12,916 bases of DNA from an uncultured Clostridia bacterium (GTDB lineage: Bacteria > Bacillota > Clostridia > Christensenellales > UBA1242), in contig CAKVOF010000033.1 of assembly GCA_934778125.1 (NCBI GenBank), positions 1-12,916 on the forward strand, written 5' to 3'. The position numbers and the translations under genes were made by a program. This document shows, in pieces, positions 5,065 to 12,916 of the stretch. The notes beneath the pieces are model-generated. The model was not told where the DNA came from and made no database searches. It saw only the letters and a program-made list of their open reading frames with translations. The first letter of the stretch is position 1; each line of letters starts with the position of its first letter.

Positions 5065-8000
5065 TTAATTTTCTTGTTCTTCTTCAAATAACCTAGCTGT
5101 GTTTTCATCAAGATCGCCATAAGCATCAATTTGATCATCAACGCTAACTGGGTTAACCTTCTTAATGAAGCTATAACCTGTTCCAGCTGGAATTTGTTTA
5201 CCTATCATTAAGTTTTCTTTTAATGATACTAAGTGGTCAACCTTACCCTTGATAGAAGCATCAGTTAAAACTCTTGAAGTTTCTTGGAATGATGCAGCAG
5301 CTAAGAAACTAGGATTTGATAAAGATGCTTTTGTGATTCCTTGAACTAAGCGTTTTGCTGTTGCAGGAATTCCACCTTCTTGAAGGACTCTTTCGTTTTC
5401 ATCCTCATAAGTATAGAAATCAACAATATCTCCAGCAAGAAGATTTGTTGAGCCTGAATCTTCAATTCTAACGTTTCTTAACATTTGCTTAATGATTATT
5501 TCAACGTGTTTTGTATTTAATTCAACACCTTGAGATGAGTAAGTTGCCAAAACTTCACGAAGAAGGTAATTTTCAACTTCTTTAACACCGCGAGTACGCA
5601 ATAAATCATTAGGATAGATTGAACCTTCAGTTAGAACTGTTCCGGCTTCAACCATATCTCCATTTTTAACTTTTAGAACAACGCCATAAGGAATAATGTA
5701 ATGACCATCTCCTTCTGGGTTTTTTACTATGATTTCATAGTATTTTCCGCCTTCTTTATTGGCTGCTTGAATTTCTTTAACAACAACTTTACCAGCAACT
5801 TCACTAACAGCAGCAACACCTTTTGGTTTTCTTGCTTCGAAAATCTCGGCAACTCTTGGAAGACCTTGTGTGATATCGGCAGCAGTTGCAACACCACCTG
5901 TGTGGAATGTTTTCATTGTTAACTGAGTACCTGGCTCACCGATACTTTGAGCGGCTATGATACCAACTGCTTCACCAATTGGAATCATCTCGTTATTAGC
6001 CATATTTTTACCATAACATTTAGCACAAACGCCATGTTTACACTTACAAGTAAGCACTGTTCTAATTTCAACACTATCAACACCAGCAGAAACAACAGCA
6101 TCCGCCATTTCTTTTGTAATCATAGTGTCGGCAGGAACGATAACTTCTTTTGTTGTTGGGTTAATAATATCATTAACATTAACACGACCAATAATTCTTT
6201 GTTGTAAAGATGCAACTGGTGTGCTATCTTTTGTGATAGCAGAAACAACCATACCCTTTGGTTTTTGACCAAGGTTTTTAAAGCAATCATCTTCAGAAAT
6301 AATAATTTCTTGAGCAACTGCTTCAAGGCGACGAGTTAAGTAACCAGAGTCGGCTGTTTTAAGAACTTTATCGGCAAGACCTTTTCTACCACCACGGCTT
6401 GAAATAAAGTATTCAAGTGGTGTTAAGCCTTTTCTAAAGTTTGATTTAACTGGAATATCAACCTTTTTACCAGATGTGTTTGCCATGATACCACGCATAC
6501 CGCAAAGCTGAAGGACCTGCCCAACAGTACCACGGGCTCCTGAGTCCGCCATCATTCTAACTGGGTTTAATATATCCATTTTCTTTAAAACGATACCTTT
6601 AATCTTATCAGTAGCTTCGTTCCAAAGTTTGATGTTTTTATCTAACTTTTCATTTTCAGTTATGAAACCACGTTTAAAGAATTTCTCATTCTCTGCAACT
6701 TGTTTTTCAACATCTGCAACGATCTGAGCTTTCTCTTCTGGAATTTTCATATCAAACACATTAATTGTTACAGCACCAATTGTTGAATACTTATAACCCA
6801 ACTCTTTAACATTATCAAGCATTTTAACAGTTGCTGTTGTGCCCAATGTGTTGAAACATTGTTTAATAATTTTATCAAGCATTTTCTTAGTTACTAAGAA
6901 ATCAATTTCATAGTTAAGGAATGTGTCGTAATTAGTTCTATCAACAAATCCCATATTTTGAGGCATTTTTTGGTTAAAAATGATTTTACCAACTGATGTT
7001 GCAATTCTTCTTGTTACCAATTTACCATCAAACATTCCAGTTCTTCTAACTTGAATAGCAGTTTGAAGTTCAACAACACCGCTTTGATAAGCTAAAATTG
7101 CTTCATCTTCATCTTTAAATACTTTTCCTTCACCTTTCGCCCCTTCCTTAATAACGGTTAGATAATATGAACCTAATACCATATCTTGGGTTGGCGTACA
7201 AATTGGGTAGCTATCAGCTGGTTTCAAAACGTTATTACTTGCAAGCATTAATAATCGTGCTTCTGCGATTGCTTCTGGGCTTAGTGGAACGTGAACAGAC
7301 ATCTGGTCACCATCAAAATCGGCGTTGAAGCCACCACAAACAAGTGGGTGAAGCCTTATTGCTCTACCTTCAATCAAAACTGGTTCAAATGCTTGGATTG
7401 AAAGCCTATGAAGAGATGGCGCACGGTTCAATAGAACTGGGTGGTCTTTAATAACTTCTTCAAGTAAATCCCAAACAACTGGTTTTTGGCGTTCGATAAC
7501 GCGTTTTGCAGTTTTGAAATTTAATGAAAGGTTTCTTTCAACTAACTTTCTCATAATGAATGGTTTGAATAATTCCAAAGCCATTTCCTTTGGAAGACCA
7601 CATTGATACATTTTTAGTTCTGGACCAACAACAATAACTGAACGACCAGAATAATCCACCCTTTTTCCTAGTAAGTTTTGACGGAATCTTCCTTGCTTAC
7701 CTTTCAAACTTGATGTTAAACTCTTCAATTCTCTTTGTTTTGGCCCTTGAACAGCTTTACCACGCTTACCGTTTTCAATCAAAGCATCAACAGCTTCTTG
7801 AAGCATTCTTTTTTCGTTACGAATGATAACTTCTGGAGCACCAATGCTTATAAATTTCTTTAATCTATTATTTCTATTAATAATTCTTCTATATAAATCG
7901 TTGATATCACTTGTTGCAAATCTACCACCATCAAGTTGAATCATCGGTCTTAAATCTGGTGGAATAACTGGAACAACATCCATAACCATCCATTCTGGGC

Positions 8001-8667
8001 GATTACCACTTCTTCTTAGACTTTCAACAATTTCTAGTTTTTTGCTTAATTTAACTTTCTTTTGACCTTTTGCGATTTTAATAGCATTTCTTAAATCGGT
8101 TGATTCTTTTTCAAGGTCAATTTCTTGCAATAATTCCTTTATTGCCTCACCACCCATTCCTGCTTTGAATGAGTTGTAACCAAATTTTTCAATAGCTTCT
8201 CTATATTCACTATCAGAAATTAGTTGCATTTTTTGGAAGCCAGTTTTGCCTGGATCAATAACGATAAAGCTTACATAGTAAACAACTTTTTCAAGTTGCT
8301 TACTATTTAAACCTAAAAGCAAACCAATTCTTGAAGGAATACTTTGCATATACCATATATGGCAAACTGGAGTGGCTAATTCAATATGCCCCATTCTTTC
8401 ACGGCGCACTGAACTTTTAGTTACTTCAACACCACATTTATCACATATAACGCCTTTATGGCGGATTCTCTTATATTTACCACAGTGGCATTCCCAATTT
8501 TTCTTTGGTCCGAAAATTCTTTCACAAAGAAGCCCCGACATTTCAGGCTTATGAGTTCTATAATTAATAGTTTCGCTCTTAGTTACCTCACCGTGGCTCC
8601 ATTCCCTAATTTTTTCAGGAGAAGCAATTCCAACTTTTATTGCTGCTAAATTGTTTAATTCAAACAT
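5065..8667 (-). CDS. rpoC: DNA-directed RNA polymerase subunit beta'
   Basis: The beta' subunit carries the catalytic Mg site, the clamp, bridge helix and trigger loop of RNA polymerase. At 1200 residues it has the Bacillota length. The N-terminal zinc ribbon has Cys60, 62, 75 and 78. The catalytic motif NADFDGDQM gives Asp450, 452 and 454. The bridge helix region includes YFISSRGGRKGLAD (Arg758, Gly759, Gly760). The second zinc site has Cys795, 874, 881 and 884, with an extra Cys876 in the loop. The trigger-loop segment MKTFHTGG is at 918-925. The C-terminus (DAYGDLDENTARLFEEEQEN) is acidic. The start ATG follows AGGAG, which overlaps the rpoB TAG stop, and the 11-nt gap implies translational coupling. 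A strong terminator follows. The bridge helix residues SRGG where most bacteria have THGA are a notable departure. Confidence 0.99.
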   Translation of the reverse strand: MFELNNLAAIKVGIASPEKIREWSHGEVTKSETINYRTHKPEMSGLLCERIFGPKKNWECHCGKYKRIRHKGVICDKCGVEVTKSSVRRERMGHIELATPVCHIWYMQSIPSRIGLLLGLNSKQLEKVVYYVSFIVIDPGKTGFQKMQLISDSEYREAIEKFGYNSFKAGMGGEAIKELLQEIDLEKESTDLRNAIKIAKGQKKVKLSKKLEIVESLRRSGNRPEWMVMDVVPVIPPDLRPMIQLDGGRFATSDINDLYRRIINRNNRLKKFISIGAPEVIIRNEKRMLQEAVDALIENGKRGKAVQGPKQRELKSLTSSLKGKQGRFRQNLLGKRVDYSGRSVIVVGPELKMYQCGLPKEMALELFKPFIMRKLVERNLSLNFKTAKRVIERQKPVVWDLLEEVIKDHPVLLNRAPSLHRLSIQAFEPVLIEGRAIRLHPLVCGGFNADFDGDQMSVHVPLSPEAIAEARLLMLASNNVLKPADSYPICTPTQDMVLGSYYLTVIKEGAKGEGKVFKDEDEAILAYQSGVVELQTAIQVRRTGMFDGKLVTRRIATSVGKIIFNQKMPQNMGFVDRTNYDTFLNYEIDFLVTKKMLDKIIKQCFNTLGTTATVKMLDNVKELGYKYSTIGAVTINVFDMKIPEEKAQIVADVEKQVAENEKFFKRGFITENEKLDKNIKLWNEATDKIKGIVLKKMDILNPVRMMADSGARGTVGQVLQLCGMRGIMANTSGKKVDIPVKSNFRKGLTPLEYFISSRGGRKGLADKVLKTADSGYLTRRLEAVAQEIIISEDDCFKNLGQKPKGMVVSAITKDSTPVASLQQRIIGRVNVNDIINPTTKEVIVPADTMITKEMADAVVSAGVDSVEIRTVLTCKCKHGVCAKCYGKNMANNEMIPIGEAVGIIAAQSIGEPGTQLTMKTFHTGGVATAADITQGLPRVAEIFEARKPKGVAAVSEVAGKVVVKEIQAANKEGGKYYEIIVKNPEGDGHYIIPYGVVLKVKNGDMVEAGTVLTEGSIYPNDLLRTRGVKEVENYLLREVLATYSSQGVELNTKHVEIIIKQMLRNVRIEDSGSTNLLAGDIVDFYTYEDENERVLQEGGIPATAKRLVQGITKASLSNPSFLAAASFQETSRVLTDASIKGKVDHLVSLKENLMIGKQIPAGTGYSFIKKVNPVSVDDQIDAYGDLDENTARLFEEEQEN

Positions 8668-8678
8668 ATATCTCTCTC

Positions 8679-11600
8679 CTATTCTTCATCAAGATCATCA
8701 AATAGTGCTGATTCATCAAAAATATTATCAAAATCATCATCAACTTCAAGATCTTGTTCTAAGTTTTTATCGTTATCAAATTCAAGTTCAACTTCACTAA
8801 CTTCTTCTCTGCCCTTAGTTGCTTCAGCAAAAGTTTCAACAGTATCGTGATTTAACTCACTTAAAGTGAATTCTTTACCTTGATCAGTTAGAAGCCTTAT
8901 ATCCAATCCCAAACCTTGCAACTCCTTAACCAAAACTTTAAATGATTCTGGAATTGATGGTTCTGGAAGTTGAGTTCCTTCAACAATCGCTTTATAGTTC
9001 GCCAAACGCCCTTCAGTGTCATCTGATTTAATTGTTAACATTTCTTGCAATAATTTACTTGCACCATAAGCTTCAAGTGCCCAAACTTCCATTTCACCGA
9101 ATCTTTGGCCACCAAACATAGCCTTACCGCCAAGAGGTTGTTGGGTAACGTATGCATAAGGACCAGTTGATCTTGCGTGCATTTTATCGTTAACCATATG
9201 TTCTAGTTTGATATAGTACATATAACCAACTGTTACTGGGTTTTCGAACGGTTCTCCAGTTCTTCCATCAAACAATTGAATTTTACCATTTTCAGGGAAA
9301 TTGTTTTCCTTAAGAAGTGTTTGGATATCATTCTCAGTTACCCCATCGAACGCAGGAGTTGCAATCTTGATTCCAAGCGCTTTAGCAACTAAACCTAAAT
9401 GCACTTCAAGAACCTGACCAACGTTCATACGAGAAGGAATACCTAGTGGATTCAAAACAATATCAATTGGTTGTCCGTTTGCCATAAAAGGCATATCTTC
9501 AACAGGAAGGATTCTCGAAACGATACCTTTGTTTCCGTGGCGACCAGCCATTTTATCACCAACGCTAATCTTACGTTTTTGAGCAATAGTTACTTTAACC
9601 ATTTGGTTAACACCAGTTTCAAGCTCATCTTTATTCTTTCTTGAGAACACTTGAATATCAACAACAATACCGCTAATTCCGTGAGGAACACGAAGGCTAG
9701 TATCTTTAACATCTCTTGCTTTTTCACCAAAGATAGCTCTTAGTAATCTTTCTTCTGGAGTTGGTTCTGTTTCACCCTTTGGAGTAACTTTACCAACTAA
9801 AATATCACCTGGCTTAACTTCAGCACCAATTCTAATGATACCATTTTCATCAAGGTTTTTAAGAACATCTTCACCAAGGTTTGGAATATCACGAGTGAAT
9901 TCTTCATCACCTAGTTTTGTTGTTCTGCATTTAACTTCTTCTTCTTTTAATGTGATAGATGTGTAAACATCTTCTTTAACTAATCTTTCGCTAAGTAAAA
10001 TAGCATCTTCGTAGTTATAACCTTCCCAGTTCATAAATGCTATAAGCATATTTTTACCAAGAGCAAGTTCACCACCATTAGTTGAATAACCATCAGCTAA
10101 AGTGTCCCCTTTCTTAACTTTTTGACCAGTTTTAACAATAGGTTTTTCATTAATACAGCTTTCTTGGTTTGTTTTTAAAAATTTTGTTAGTTCATATGTG
10201 GTGGTTGTGCCATTATCGTTTTTAACTTCAACTCTATTTGCATCAACATATGAAACAACACCTGATTCTTTAGAAACGATTACAGCACCGTTATCTAAAG
10301 CTACTTGACGTTCCATACCTGTTGCAACAATTGGAGCTTCTGTTGTGATTAGAGGAACAGCTTGGCGTTGCATGTTTGAACCCATAAGCGCACGGGCTGT
10401 GTCATCGTTGCCAAGGAAAGGAATTAAAGATGTTGGAACTGATACTAATTGGCGAGGTGACACATCAACATAGTCAACTTGCTCTGGAGCAACTTCAACA
10501 ATAGTTTCCATATACCTGCAAACAATTCTATCATTTATAAATTTACCCTTTTCATCAATAGGCTCAATTGCTTGGGCAATATAGCAACCTTCATCTTCAT
10601 CTGCCATTAAATAAACGATTTCGTTTGTTACAACACCTTTTTCTTTATCAACAACTCTATAAGGGGTTTCAATAAATCCATAATCGTTAACTCTAGCAAA
10701 GGCTGCAAGTGAGTTTATAAGACCAATATTTCCACCTTCTGGTGTTTCAATAACGCAAATTCTTCCATAGTGACTATGGTGAATATCACGAACTTCATCG
10801 GTTGCTCTATCTTTCTTAATACCACCTGGGCCAACCGCACTTAATCTTCTCTTTTGAGCAAGTGAGCTAAGTGGGTTCATTTCATCCATAAGTTGAGATA
10901 ATTGGTGGCTAGCCAAGAAATCTTTAAATGCTCTATTGATTGGGCGAGCATTAACAACTTGAGATGGAGTAATATCTGTTAAATCATGGCTTTGCAATGT
11001 TTCTTTAACTGAGTTTGAAAGTTTGTTCATTCCGCTTCTGAAAGCATCTTGTAACAACTCACCAGCACCTTTTAATCTACGATTGCAAAGGTGGTCGATA
11101 TTATCAACATATCCGATTCCAACTGTTAAATCCAAAAAATATGAAACCGTTGCTAAAATATCATCAATAGTGATAGTTGTTCCAACAAGATTTTCAGCAT
11201 TTGCTTTAATTGCTTCTAATCTTTCTTCTTTGGTTTTATATTCTTTTAAAATATCTGCAAGAACTGGATAATAAACTTGGTGATTAATTCCTAGTTCTTT
11301 TTCGTTGCATTTAATAACTTCACTTAATTTAACACGGTTATTACCATACATTTTATGCTTTTTGCCATCGGCCATAACCCAAACTGAATTAATTCCTAAA
11401 TGTTGGATTTGATAAGCTTTCTCTTTTGAAATAACTTCGCCAGCTTTAACAATAACATCTTTTTTATCTTTAATATCTTCACCAGCAGTTAAGCCAACCA
11501 AACGATTAGCCAATGCTAATTTTTTATCAACTTTATATCTACCAACATCACCTAAATTATAGAATTGATTTGAGAAAAATTGAGAGAAAATAAATTGTTT

Positions 11601-12365
11601 TGTGGCTTCAGCACTAGGAATTTCACTTGGGCGAGTTTTCTTACTCAATTCAACCAAGGCATCATGTTGGGTTTCATAGGCATCTTTATCAAGAGTGGCT
11701 TTCATGATTTCGTTATCGCCAAAAACATCAAGAATTTGTTCTCTAGTTAATCCAAAACATTTTAAGAAAATACCTAAAGAAATTTTTCCACCTTTATCTA
11801 GATAAACCTTTAATTGGTTTGGATCTTTATCACGTTGCTCAATTTCAAGCCAACTACCACGTTTTGGGTTTAGGGCGCAAGCAAAAAGTTCCCTACCTGT
11901 TTTATCAATATGTTTTGAATAATAAACACTAGGGCTTCTAACAATTTGAGAAACAACAACCCTTTCAATTCCGTTGAAAATAAAGGTTGCTTGATCGGTC
12001 ATATAAGGCACATCTCCTAGGAAAACCTCTGATTCAATCATTTCTCCTGTTTCTTTAATAACAAGGCGAACTTTAACTTTTAAAGCAACGGTATAATGGC
12101 TACCTTTTCTTTTTGTTTCAGCTTTAGAAAGTTTTGGTTGTTCCTCAAGAGAATAGTCTAGGAAATAAACTTCTGCTTTTCCACTATAATCTTGAATAGG
12201 TGAAAATTCTTTTAAAACTTCCCCAATTCCTTCTTCAATAAATTTTTTGTAAGAATTTTTTTGCACTTCTAATAAATATGGTGGTTCCACATCTTTTACT
12301 TTAGAAAATGAGTATCTAACATTATTACCATATTTCACTTTTTTAATATCTTGCGCGTTTAGCAT
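8679..12365 (-). CDS. rpoB: DNA-directed RNA polymerase subunit beta
   Basis: The beta subunit forms the other half of the RNA polymerase active-site cleft and contains the rifampicin pocket. From the chosen ATG it is 1228 residues. It begins MLNAQDIKKVKYGNNVRYSF and continues into the family pattern EVQKNSYKKFIEEG. The rifampicin region has HQLSQLMDEMNPLS and KRRLSAVGPGG, with Gln504 at the E. coli H526 position. The active-site motif GDKMAGRHGNKG puts Lys938 and Lys946 at the E. coli K1065 and K1073 positions. The GEMEVWALEAYGA motif follows, and the tail is strongly acidic. AAGGAG (12377-12382) lies 11 nt before the ATG but 8 nt before an in-frame TTG (12366-12368), so TTG may be the true start. 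The longer open frame to 12461 begins with TTG, lacks an SD and does not resemble RpoB. The gene is coupled to rpoC. Confidence 0.98.
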   Translation of the reverse strand: MLNAQDIKKVKYGNNVRYSFSKVKDVEPPYLLEVQKNSYKKFIEEGIGEVLKEFSPIQDYSGKAEVYFLDYSLEEQPKLSKAETKRKGSHYTVALKVKVRLVIKETGEMIESEVFLGDVPYMTDQATFIFNGIERVVVSQIVRSPSVYYSKHIDKTGRELFACALNPKRGSWLEIEQRDKDPNQLKVYLDKGGKISLGIFLKCFGLTREQILDVFGDNEIMKATLDKDAYETQHDALVELSKKTRPSEIPSAEATKQFIFSQFFSNQFYNLGDVGRYKVDKKLALANRLVGLTAGEDIKDKKDVIVKAGEVISKEKAYQIQHLGINSVWVMADGKKHKMYGNNRVKLSEVIKCNEKELGINHQVYYPVLADILKEYKTKEERLEAIKANAENLVGTTITIDDILATVSYFLDLTVGIGYVDNIDHLCNRRLKGAGELLQDAFRSGMNKLSNSVKETLQSHDLTDITPSQVVNARPINRAFKDFLASHQLSQLMDEMNPLSSLAQKRRLSAVGPGGIKKDRATDEVRDIHHSHYGRICVIETPEGGNIGLINSLAAFARVNDYGFIETPYRVVDKEKGVVTNEIVYLMADEDEGCYIAQAIEPIDEKGKFINDRIVCRYMETIVEVAPEQVDYVDVSPRQLVSVPTSLIPFLGNDDTARALMGSNMQRQAVPLITTEAPIVATGMERQVALDNGAVIVSKESGVVSYVDANRVEVKNDNGTTTTYELTKFLKTNQESCINEKPIVKTGQKVKKGDTLADGYSTNGGELALGKNMLIAFMNWEGYNYEDAILLSERLVKEDVYTSITLKEEEVKCRTTKLGDEEFTRDIPNLGEDVLKNLDENGIIRIGAEVKPGDILVGKVTPKGETEPTPEERLLRAIFGEKARDVKDTSLRVPHGISGIVVDIQVFSRKNKDELETGVNQMVKVTIAQKRKISVGDKMAGRHGNKGIVSRILPVEDMPFMANGQPIDIVLNPLGIPSRMNVGQVLEVHLGLVAKALGIKIATPAFDGVTENDIQTLLKENNFPENGKIQLFDGRTGEPFENPVTVGYMYYIKLEHMVNDKMHARSTGPYAYVTQQPLGGKAMFGGQRFGEMEVWALEAYGASKLLQEMLTIKSDDTEGRLANYKAIVEGTQLPEPSIPESFKVLVKELQGLGLDIRLLTDQGKEFTLSELNHDTVETFAEATKGREEVSEVELEFDNDKNLEQDLEVDDDFDNIFDESALFDDLDEE

Positions 12366-12677
12366 CAAAGCATACTCTCCTTCACATAAATTTAAAGATA
12401 ATATTAAGTTGTATGTATTAAAATCACTTAAAAACAATAAAGCCAAATGAAATTCTACCAAACTAAAAGTAGAAACGCCTTAATAATGAACCCAAAAATT
12501 AAAACAATCTGCGTGGTTATAGTTTTATAACTTAATTACAACCAATTAGAGAATTTTAAAAACAGCCAAAGATAAAGCGTTAGAAGTGAGCAAAATATAG
12601 TGTTTTTAAGCGAATTTCAAACCAAATTAGTGACTTAAGGTATTTTTGGAGCAATAAATCCCGAAAATACCACATAT
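12366..12677 (-). promoter_or_regulatory. Long 5' leader of rpoB
   Basis: About 310 nt lie between the predicted start and the rpoB ATG, with no gene. A hairpin stands at the very 5' end: GGUAUUUU (12664-12671) pairs with AAAAUACC (12639-12646), then a mismatch and GG/CC, with a loop of about 8 nt. Further down, 12516-12521 and 12526-12531 form a 6-bp stem (GTTATA/TATAAC). The downstream arm could instead pair with GGUUGUA (about 12537-12543). Near 12453-12474 TTCTAC and GTAGAA are paired across 10 nt. I see no terminator-like hairpin with a U-run and no known riboswitch. Confidence 0.4.
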
Positions 12678-12683
12678 TAGAGC

Positions 12684-12713
12684 ATTTTAGCACAATCAAC
12701 CAAACTATGTCAA
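12684..12713 (-). promoter_or_regulatory. Promoter of rpoBC
   Basis: Consensus TTGACA (12708-12713), 18-nt spacer and TAAAAT (12684-12689) with extended TGC. An A/T tract just upstream (about 12717-12732) looks like an UP element. The predicted start is near 12677. It makes rpoBC independent of anything further upstream. Confidence 0.8.
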
Positions 12714-12852
12714 CCCTTTTTATAAAAAAGTTTAGAGAAATACACTATTTTTGATAAAGAGTTTATGATAGAAATATTTTGAATAATTTTGATACTAACA
12801 TCCTTACACTTTTATATTGTTATTTTCGCAATTTAATAAAAACTATGTGATG

Positions 12853-12910
12853 TTAAAATTTGGGCAAGCCAAATTTTAAGTTGCTAAACGCAACTACTTG
12901 ATAAATCAAG
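12853..12910. repeat. Three abutting inverted repeats at the window edge
   Basis: 12853-12863 mirrors 12869-12879 (TTAAAATTTGG / CCAAATTTTAA, 11 bp, 5-nt loop). 12879-12884 mirrors 12890-12895 (AGTTGC / GCAACT, 5-nt loop). 12897-12901 mirrors 12906-12910 (CTTGA / TCAAG, 4-nt loop). The units touch or are separated by one base. On the minus strand no U-run directly follows, so this is not a standard terminator. A 20-codon minus-strand frame (12853-12915) runs through it from the window edge, which could be the tail of an upstream gene. The stretch 12714-12852 shows only the A/T-rich DNA upstream of the rpoB promoter. Confidence 0.5.
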
Positions 12911-12916
12911 GTATCA

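Noticed and set aside
12366..12461. 32-codon N-terminal extension of RpoB
   Set aside because: It begins with TTG without an SD, is hydrophobic and unlike RpoB N-termini, while a strong SD precedes 12365.
12789..12820. Plus-strand promoter-like TTGATA with TATATT at 18-nt spacing
   Set aside because: No plus-strand gene follows within the window and such matches are frequent in A+T-rich DNA.
1..12916. Reassignment of TGA to tryptophan, suggested by low GC and no TGA stop among the seven stops seen
   Set aside because: The tryptophan codons checked in fusA and rpoC are TGG and the reading frames contain no internal TGA; seven stops are too few to draw conclusions.
1..12916. CRISPR array, tRNA or rRNA genes, insertion sequences
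   Set aside because: No regularly spaced repeats, tRNA or rRNA sequence, transposase frame or paired terminal repeats with target duplications were seen.

Overview
The window holds a core transcription and translation gene cluster from a low-GC, Gram-positive-type bacterium. All genes are read right to left, on the minus strand. The best guess is Bacillota, probably a clostridial lineage. RpoB (about 1228 aa) and RpoC (1200 aa) have Gram-positive lengths without the large proteobacterial insertions. The ribosome binding sites are AGGAGG-like, intergenic DNA is very A+T-rich, and the promoters are sigma-A type with extended -10 elements. The tryptophan codons checked are TGG, so this is the standard bacterial code, not the mollicute one. 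The species cannot be named from the sequence.

Layout in the direction of transcription: (1) 12916 to 12366 is a 551-base non-coding stretch. It has three abutting inverted repeats at the window edge, a strong promoter (12684-12713) and a leader of about 310 nt with a 5' hairpin. (2) rpoB (12365-8679) and rpoC (8667-5065) form a tight two-gene operon closed by a 16-bp-stem terminator (4999-5048). (3) A 186-residue protein I do not recognise (4904-4344) has its own near-consensus promoter and its own terminator. (4) A 92-residue HicB-fold protein without a HicA partner (4151-3873) also has its own promoter, a leader hairpin and a terminator. (5) The str operon rpsL-rpsG-fusA-tuf (3466 to the left edge) is driven by overlapping promoters at 3698-3745 through a structured leader of about 240 nt. 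tuf is cut by the window edge after 131 codons.

The housekeeping genes work together. rpoB and rpoC give the two large RNA polymerase subunits. rpsL and rpsG give 30S proteins S12 and S7. fusA and tuf give the two elongation GTPases. The two genes of unclear role sit between rpoBC and str as self-contained transcription units and look like additions to an otherwise conserved arrangement.

The most interesting points: the rpsG Shine-Dalgarno lies 64 nt from its start codon, with two adjacent hairpins that would fold out all but 10 nt of the gap. The rpsL leader carries several hairpins. S12 has Arg at position 88, and RpoB has Gln at the E. coli H526 position; both are drug-resistance-associated residues. 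The uncharacterised protein and the orphan HicB have matching promoter designs.
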